This document shows, in pieces, positions 56,930 through 64,000 of a stretch of DNA of 64,000 nucleotides; within the stretch, counting starts at the first letter, position 1, and each line of letters begins with the position of its first letter. Where the stretch lies: the NCBI RefSeq assembly GCF_037975245.1, contig NC_092574.1, forward strand, positions 3,939,001 through 4,003,000. The letters run 5' to 3'. Below the pieces are notes generated by a model. It did not search any database, was not told the origin of the DNA, and worked only from the letters and a program-made list of their open reading frames with translations. The DNA comes from Apostichopus japonicus. Lineage: Eukaryota > Echinodermata > Holothuroidea > Aspidochirotida > Stichopodidae. A program made the position numbers and the translations under genes.

Positions 56930-58180
56930 TCGGTAACGCACATTCAATTTATCGGTATCGCACATTCGATTGATCGGTACCGCACATTCGATTGATCGGT
57001 ACCGCACATTCGATTTATCGGTACCGCACATTCGATTAATCGGTACCGCACATTCGATTTATCGGCACCGCACATTCGATTGATCGGTTCCGCACATTCG
57101 ATCGATCGGTACCGCACATTCGATTGATCGGCACCGCACATTCGATTGATCATTACCGCACATTCGATTAATCGGTACCGAACATTCGATTTATCGGCAA
57201 TGCACATTCGATTAATCGGTACCGCACATTCGATTGATCGGCACCGCACATTCGATTTATCGTAAAAGCACATTCGATGGATCGGTACTCCACATTCGAT
57301 TGATCGGTACCGCACATTCGATTTATCGGTACCGCAAATTCGATTTATCGGTACCGCACATTCGATCGATCGGTACCGCACATTCGATTGTTCGGTACCG
57401 CACAATCGATTTATCGGTTCCGCACTTTCGATTTATCGGCACCGCATATTCGATTGATCCTCACCGCAAATTCGATTTATCGGCACCGCACATTCGATTG
57501 ATCGATACCGCACATTCGATTGATCGGCACCGCACATTCGATCTATCGGTACCGCACATTCGATTGTTTGGTACCTCACAATCGATTTATCGGTTCCGCA
57601 CTTCGATTTATCGGTATCGCACATTCCATTTATCGGCAACGCACATTCGATTAATCGGTACCGCACATTCAATTGATCGGCAACGCACATTCGATTAATC
57701 GGCAACGCACATTCGATTTATCGGTATCGCACATTCGATTGATCGATACCGCACATTCGATTTATCGGCACCGCACATTCCATTGATCGGTACCGCACAT
57801 TCGATTGATCGGCACCGCACATTCGATTGATCGGCACCGCACATTCGATTGATCGTTACCGCACATTCGATTAATCGGTATCGCACATTCCATTTATCGG
57901 CAACGCACATTCGATTGATCGGTACCGCACATTCAATTGATCGGTACCGCACATTCGATTGATCGGCACCGCACATTCCATTGTTCGGTACCGCACATTC
58001 GATTTATCGGCAACGCACATTCGATTGATCGGTACCGCACATTCGATTGATCGGTACCGCACATTCGATTGATCGATACCGCACATTCTGTTTATCGGTA
58101 CCGCACATTCTGTTTATCGGTACCGCACATTCGATTTATCGGTACCGCACATTCCATTTATCTGTACCGCACATACGATT
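56930..58180. repeat. Partial third copy of the 4.8-kb unit
   Basis: This stretch matches the start of copy 2 at offset 5,117 (for example 57,234 with 52,117). Two units, including 'gatcctcaccgaaaattcg', are missing near 57,060. It carries 'cgtaaaagcac' near 57,262, where the other copies have 'cgtaaccgcac'. After about 58,180 it switches to 'gattgacgg' modules. Confidence 0.7.
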
Positions 58181-58939
58181 TATCGGTACCGCACATTCGA
58201 TTGACGGTTCCGCACATTTCATTGATCGGTAACGCACATTCGATTTAACGGCAACGCACAATCGATTTATCGGTACCGCACATTCGATTTATTGGTACCG
58301 CACATTCGATTGATCCGCACATTCGATTTATAGGTACTGTACATTCGTTTGATCGATACCGCACATTCGATTGATCGGCACCGCATTATTGATTGATCGG
58401 TTCCGCACATTCGATTTATAGGTACTGTACATTCGATTGATCATTACCGCACATTCGATTAATCGGTACCGAACATTCGATTTATCGGCAACGCACATTC
58501 GATTAATCGGTACCGCACATTCGATTGACGGTTCCGCACATTTCATTGTTCGGTAACGCACATTCGATTTAACGGCAACGCACAATCGATTAATCGGTAC
58601 CGCACATTCGATTTATCGGTACCGCACATTCGATTGATCGGTTCCGCACATTCGATTTATAGGTACTGTACATTCGTTTGATCGATACCGCACATTCGAT
58701 TGATCGGCACCGCATTATTGATTGATCGGTACCGAACATTCGATTTATCGGTAACGCACATTCAATTTATCGGTATCGCACATTCGATTGATCGGTACCG
58801 CACATTCTAATGATCGGTATCGCACATTCGATTGATCGGTACCGCACATTCGATTGATCGGTACCGCACATTCGATTTATCGGTACCGCACATTCGATTA
58901 ATCGGTACCGCACATTCGATTCATCGGTACCGCACATTC

Positions 58940-61900
58940 AATTGTTCGGTACCGCACATTCGATTTATCGGCAACGCACATTCGATTGATCGGTACCGCA
59001 CATTCGATTGATCGATACCGCACATTCGATTTATCGGTACCGCACATTCGATTGATCGATACCGCACTTTCGATTTATCGGCACCGCACATTCGATTTAT
59101 CGGTACCGCACATTCGATTGATCGGCACCGCACATTCGATTGATCGGCACCGCACATTCGATTGATCGTTACCGCACATTCGATTAATCGGTATCGCACA
59201 TTCCATTTATCGGCAACGGACATTCGATTAATCGGTACCGCACATTCAATTGATCGGTACCGCACATTCGATTGATCGGCACCGCACATTCGATTGATCG
59301 GCACCGCACATTCGATTGATCGGTACCGCATATTCGATTTATCGGTACCGCACATTCGATTTATCGGTACCGCACATTCGATTGATCGGTACCGCACATT
59401 CCATTGTTCGGTACCGCACATTCCATTGTTCGGCAACGCACATTCGATTGAACGGTACCGCACATTCGATTAATCGTTACCTTACATTCGATTGATCCTC
59501 ACCGCAAATTCGATTTATCGGCACCGCACATTCGATTGATCGGTTCCGCACATTCGATTGATCGGTATCGCACATTCGATTGTTCGGCACCGCACATTCG
59601 ATTGATCATTACCGCACATTCGATTCATCGGTACCGAACATTCGATTTATCGGCAACGCACATTCGATTAATTGGTACCGCACATTCGATTGATCGGCAC
59701 CGCACATTCGATTTATCGTCACCGCACATTCGATGGATCGGTACGGCACATTCGATTGATCGGTACCGCACATTCGATTTATCGGTACCGCAGATTCGAT
59801 TTATCGGTACCGCACATTCGATCGATCGGTACCGCACATTCCATTGTTCGGTACCGCACAATCGATTTATCGGTTCCGCACTTTCGATTTATCGGCACCG
59901 CATATTCGATTGATCCTCACTGCAAATTCGATTTATCGGCACCGCACATTCGATTGATCGATACCGCACATTCGATTGATCGGCTCCGCACATTCGATCT
60001 ATCGGTACCGCACATTCGATTGTTTGGTACCTCACAATCGATTTATCGGTTCCGCACTTCGATTTATCGGCACCGCACATTCGATTGATCGATAAGGCAC
60101 ATTCGATTGATCGGTACCGCACATTCGATTGATCGGTACCGCACATTCGATTGTTTGCTACCTCACAATCGATTTATCGGTTCCGCACTTCGATTTATCG
60201 GCACCGCACATTCGATTGATCGATAAGGCACATTCGATTGATCGGTACCGCACATTCGATTGATCGGTACCGCACATTCGACTTATCGGCAACGCACATT
60301 CGATTTATCGGCTCCGCACATTCGATTTATCGGCACCGCACATTCGATTGATCGGTACCGCACATTCGATTGACGGTTCCGCACATTTCATTGATCGGTA
60401 ACGCACATTCGATTTAACGGCAACGCACATTCGATTGATCGGCACCGCACATTCGATTTATCGGTACCGCACATTCGATTGATCGGTTCCGCACATTCGA
60501 TTTATCGGTACCGCACATTCGATCGATCGGTACCGCACATTCGATTGTTCGGTACCGCACAATCGATTTATCGGTTCCGCACTTTCGTTTTATCGGCACC
60601 GCATATTCGATTGATCCTCACCGCAAATTCGATTTATCGGCACCGCACATTCGATTGATCGATACCGCACATTCGATTGATCGGCACCGCACATTCGATC
60701 TATCGGTACCGCACATTCGATTGTTTGGTACCTCACAATCGATTTATCGGTTCCGCACTTCGATTTATCGGTATCGCACATTCCATTTATCGGCAACGCA
60801 CATTCGATTAATCGGTACCGCACATTCAATTGATCGGCAACGCACATTCGATTATTCGGCAACGCACATTCGATTTATCGGTATCGCACATTCGATTGAT
60901 CGATACCGCACATTCGATTTATCGGCACCGCACATTCCATTGATCGGTACCGCACATTCGATTGATCGGCACCGCACATTTGATTGATCGGCACCGCACA
61001 TTCGATTGATCGTTACCGCACATTCGATTAATCGGTATCGCACGTTCCATTTATCGGCAACGCACATTCGATTGATCGGTACCGCACATTCAATTGATCG
61101 GTACCGCACATTCGATTGATCGGCACCGCACATTCGATTTATCGGCAACGCACATTCGATTGATCGGTACCGCACATTCGATTGATCGATACCGCACATT
61201 CTGTTTATCGGTACCGCACATTCGATTTATCGGTACCGCACATTCCATTTATCGGTACCGCACATACGATTTATCGGTACCGCACATTCGATATATCGGT
61301 AAAGCACATTCGATTGATCGGTTCCGCACATTCGATTTAAAGGTACTGTACATTCGTTTGATCGGTACCGCACATTCGATTTATCGGTACCGCACATTCG
61401 ATTTATCGGTACCGCACATTCGATTTATCGGCAACGCACATTCGATTGATCGGTACCGCACATTCGATTGATCGATACCGCACATTCTGTTTATCGTTAC
61501 CGCACATTCGATTTATCGGTACCGCACATTCCATTGTTCGGTACCGCACATTCGATTTATCGGCAACGCACATTCGATTGATCGGTACCGCACATTCGAT
61601 TGATCGATACCGCACATTCGATTTATCGGTACCGCACATTCGATTGATCGATACCGCACTTTCGATTTATGGGCACCGCACATTCGATTTATCGGTACCG
61701 CACATTCGATTGATCGGCACCGCACATTCGATTGATCGGCACCGCACATTCGATTGATCGTTACCGCACATTCGATTAATCGGTATCGCACATTCCATTT
61801 ATCGGCAACGCACATTCGATTAATCGGTACCGCACATTCAATTGATCGGTACCGCACATTCGATTGATCGGCACCGCACATTCGATTGATCGGCACCGCA

Positions 61901-62137
61901 CATTCGATTGATCGGTACCGTATATTCGATTTATCGGTACCGCACATTCGATTTATCGGTACCGCACATTCGATTGATCGGTACCGCACATTCCATTGTT
62001 CGGTACCGCACATTCCATTGTTCGGCAACGCACATTCGATTGAACGGTACCGCACATTCGATTAATCGTTACCTTACATTCGATTGATCCTCACCGCAAA
62101 TTCGATTTATCGGCACCGCACATTCGATTGATCGGCA
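58940..62137. repeat. 0.6-kb block repeated at offset 2,592
   Basis: Bases 58,940-59,545 match 61,532-62,137. The offset is 118 x 22 - 4, explained by four one-base-short units in between ('cacttcg' near 60,056, 60,187 and 60,757, and 'gattgacgg' at 60,368). Differences include 'ggcaacggac' near 59,215 against 'ggcaacgcac'. Confidence 0.75.
60495..61130. repeat. Partial fourth copy of the 4.8-kb unit
   Basis: This stretch matches about 57,338-57,973 at offset 3,157. It holds the six-unit module 'cacaatcg' to 'gcaaattcg' and the 21-bp 'cacttcg' unit. It ends where 'cattcgatttatcggcaac' replaces 'cattccattgttcgg'. Confidence 0.7.
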
Positions 62138-63139
62138 CCGCACATTCGATTGATCGGTACCGCACTTTCGATTGACGGTTCCGCACATTTCATTGATCGG
62201 TAACGCACATTCGATTTAACGGCAACGCACAATCGATTTATCGGTACCGCACATTCGATTTATCGGTACCGCACATTCGATTGATCGGTTCCGCACATTC
62301 GATTTAAAGGTACTGTACATTCGTTTGATCGGTACCGCACATTCGATTTATCGGTACCGCACATTCGATTGTTCGGTACCGCACATTCGATTTATCGGCA
62401 ACGCTCATTCGATTGATCGGTACCGCACATTCGATTGATCGATACCGCACATTCTGTTTATCGTTACCGCACATTCGATTTATCGGTACCGCACATTCCA
62501 TTTATCGGTACTGCACATTCGATTTATCGATACCGTACATTCGATTGATCGGCACCGCACATTCGATTGATCGGCACCGCACATTCGATTGATCGGTACC
62601 GCATATTCGATTTATCGGTACCGCACATTCGATTTATCGGTACCGCACATTCGATTGAACGGTACCGCACATTCGATTAATCGTTACCGCACATTCGATT
62701 GATCCTCACCGCAAATTCGATTTATCGGCACCGCACATTCGATTGATCGGTACCGCACTTTCGATTGACGGTTCCGCACATTTCATTGATCGGTAACGCA
62801 CATTCGATTTAACGGCAACGCACAATCGATTTATCGGTACCGCACATTCGATTTATCGGTACCGCACATTCGATTGATCGGTTCCGCACATTCGATTTAT
62901 AGGTACTGTACATTCGTTTGATCGGTACCGCACATTCGATTTATCGGTACCGCACATTCGATTGTTCGGTACCGCACATTCGATTTATCGGCAACGCACA
63001 TTCGATTGATCGGTACCGCACATTCGATTGATCGATACCGCACATTCTGTTTATCGTTACCGCACATTCGATTTATCCGTACCGCACATTCCATTTATCG
63101 GTACTGCACATTCGATTTATCGATACCGTACATTCGATT
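62134..63139. repeat. 593-bp tandem repeat in region D
   Basis: Bases of about 62,134-62,546 match 62,727-63,139. The offset is 27 x 22 - 1 because each period holds one 21-bp 'gattgacgg' unit. Differences include 'gatttaaagg' against 'gatttatagg', and 'gctcattcg' against 'gcacattcg'. Confidence 0.75.
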
Positions 63140-64000
63140 GATCGGTACCGCACATTCGATTGATCGATACCGCACATTCTCTTTATCGGTACCGCACATT
63201 CGATTTATCGGTACCGCACATTCCACTGATCGGTACCGCACATTCGATTTATCGGTACCGCACATTCGATTGACGGTTCCGCACATTTCATTGATCGGTA
63301 ACGCACATTCGATTTAACGGCAACGCACAATCGATTAATCGGTACCGCACATTCGATTTATCGGTACCGCACATTCGATTGATCGGTTCCGCACATTCGA
63401 ATTATAGGTACTGTACATTCGTTTGATCGATACCGCACATTCGATTGATCGGCACCGCATTATTGATTGATCGGTACCGAACATTCGATTTATCGGTAAC
63501 GCACATTCAATTTATCGGTATCGCACATTCGATTGATCGGTACCGCACATTCGATTGATCGGTACCGCACATTCGATTTATCGGTACCGCACATTCGATT
63601 AATCGGTACCGCACATTCGATTTATCGATACCGCACATTCGATTGATCCTCACCGAAAATTCGATTTATCGGCACCGCACATTCGATTGATCGGTTCCGC
63701 ACATTCGATCGATCGGTACCGCACATTCGATTGATCGGCACCGCACATTCGATTGATCATTACCGCACATTCGATTGATCGGTACCGCACATTCGATTGA
63801 TCGGCACCGCACATTCGATCGATCGTCACCGCACATTCGATTGATCGTTACTGCACATTCGATTAATCGGTATCGCACATTCCATTTATCGGCAACGCAC
63901 ATTCGATTAATCGGTACCGCACATTCAATTGATCGGTACCGCACATTCGATTGATCGGCACCGCACATTCGATTGATCGGCACCGCACATTCGATTGATC

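Larger units (their letters stand above)
51658..58330. other. 17-bp short units, three copies
   Basis: A unit that has lost five bases ('ggtac') reads 'cgattgatccgcacatt'. Starts lie near 51,658, 56,490 and 58,308, each followed by 'gatttataggtactgtac'. I see it only in region D. Its shared flank marks the three sites as descendants of one deletion. Confidence 0.8.
1..64000 (+). repeat. 22-bp tandem satellite array filling the window
   Basis: The same 22-bp unit repeats from the first to the last base, about 2,900 times, always in the same orientation. The consensus reads CGATTGATCG (positions 1-10), overlapping CGGTACCG (9-16), then CACATT (17-22); 11 of 22 bases are G or C. Frequent variants are G6 to T or A; G11 to A or T; T12 to C, often with C14 to A; A13 to T; C19 to A or T; A20 to T; T21 or T22 to A; and G2 to C. 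The unit contains sites for TaqI (TCGA), MboI (GATC, lost when G6 changes) and Acc65I/KpnI (GGTACC, lost when T12 changes). I saw no inversion, transposon or unique spacer, and no stretch over 300 bases holds anything else. I do not recognise the family. Open frames on both strands are repeat artefacts, not genes. Confidence 0.98.
46778..64000. repeat. Region D: satellite subfamily with 21-bp 'gattgacgg' units
   Basis: This region is marked by a recurring trio: a 21-bp unit 'gattgacggttccgcac', then 'atttcattgatcggtaac', then 'gatttaacggcaac'. The 'gattgacgg' unit starts near 46,778, 51,593, 56,381, 56,705, 58,199, 58,523, 60,368, 62,170, 62,763 and 63,268, with one earlier outlier at 43,021. 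Also typical is the order 'gattaatcggtatcgc', 'attccatttatcggcaac', 'gattaatcggtaccgc', 'attcaattgatcgg'. The region holds a 4.8-kb tandem pair and several partial copies. The window ends inside it. Confidence 0.75.

Noticed and set aside
1-64000. CRISPR array
   Set aside because: Repeats abut directly with no unique spacers; unit length is 22 bp, there is no leader and there are no cas genes.
1-64000. Telomeric or simple microsatellite repeat
   Set aside because: The unit is 22 bp and complex, and resembles no telomere motif such as TTAGGG, TTTAGGG or TTAGG.
1-64000. CENP-B-box-like motif (TTCG....A..CGGG) in the unit
   Set aside because: The unit has TTCG and the A at the right spacing, but the following CGG is shifted by one base and the final G residues are missing. 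Only about six of nine core positions match, which is too weak for a call.
1-64000. GATC/GGTACC-rich operator array or bacterial replication origin (iterons)
   Set aside because: Iteron arrays have few copies and lie next to replication genes. Here thousands of units occur with no gene, AT-rich unwinding region or DnaA-box cluster.
1-64000. Prokaryotic or phage surface-protein gene made of short repeats
   Set aside because: A coding repeat is expected to keep a multiple-of-three period and one frame. Units of 16, 17, 21, 22, 23 and 25 bp shift frame freely, and stops are scattered in every frame.

Overview
The whole 64-kb window is one uninterrupted tandem satellite array. The basic unit is 22 bp, and roughly 2,900 copies run head to tail in the same orientation from the first base to the last. 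The consensus unit has two overlapping dyads, CGATTGATCG (unit positions 1-10) and CGGTACCG (positions 9-16), followed by CACATT (positions 17-22). I find no credible protein-coding gene, RNA gene, mobile element, CRISPR array, promoter or unique-sequence island. Neither edge of the array is in the window. The many open frames on both strands are a by-product of the repeat: 22 bp is one more than a multiple of three, so every frame of a strand reads the same 66-bp/22-codon cycle, and the consensus minus strand contains no stop codon in any frame.

An array of this size with nested higher-order repeats points to a eukaryotic chromosome, in a pericentromeric, subtelomeric or other heterochromatic block. 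I do not recognise the family and cannot name the species. The consensus keeps three CpG sites per 22 bp, about twice the number expected from its base composition. This suggests weak germline CpG methylation, as in many invertebrates, or recent homogenisation.

Layout, with regions defined by diagnostic variant units. Region A (1-23,343) carries the 'ggttacgcaa' units, the 'caaataagattg' units and a 16-bp short unit. It is built from about 3.4-3.6-kb higher-order copies (1-10,626), a 1.3-kb duplication, a 903-bp tandem (11-13.8 kb), a 2,016-bp repeat and a 4.7-kb tandem pair (13,888-23,343). Region B (23,344 to about 29.7 kb) loses these markers and consists of 0.4-0.65-kb blocks reused at offsets of 638, 902, 1,144, 1,364, 1,584 and 2,508 bp. 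Region C (about 29.7-46.8 kb) carries 'gataaggc' units and a tandem pair of about 2.7-3.0 kb (34,266-39,918). Region D (about 46.8-64.0 kb) carries 21-bp 'gattgacgg' units and a tandem pair of about 4.8 kb (47,047-56,644), followed by partial copies. A fixed order of six variant units is found in regions A, C and D, so all regions appear to derive from one older multi-unit ancestor.

There is no gene network to describe. The biology here is satellite evolution: unequal exchange, local five-unit duplications, large segment duplications, and possible protein binding to the dyads. All offsets and boundaries were read by eye; most boundaries are good to about one unit.
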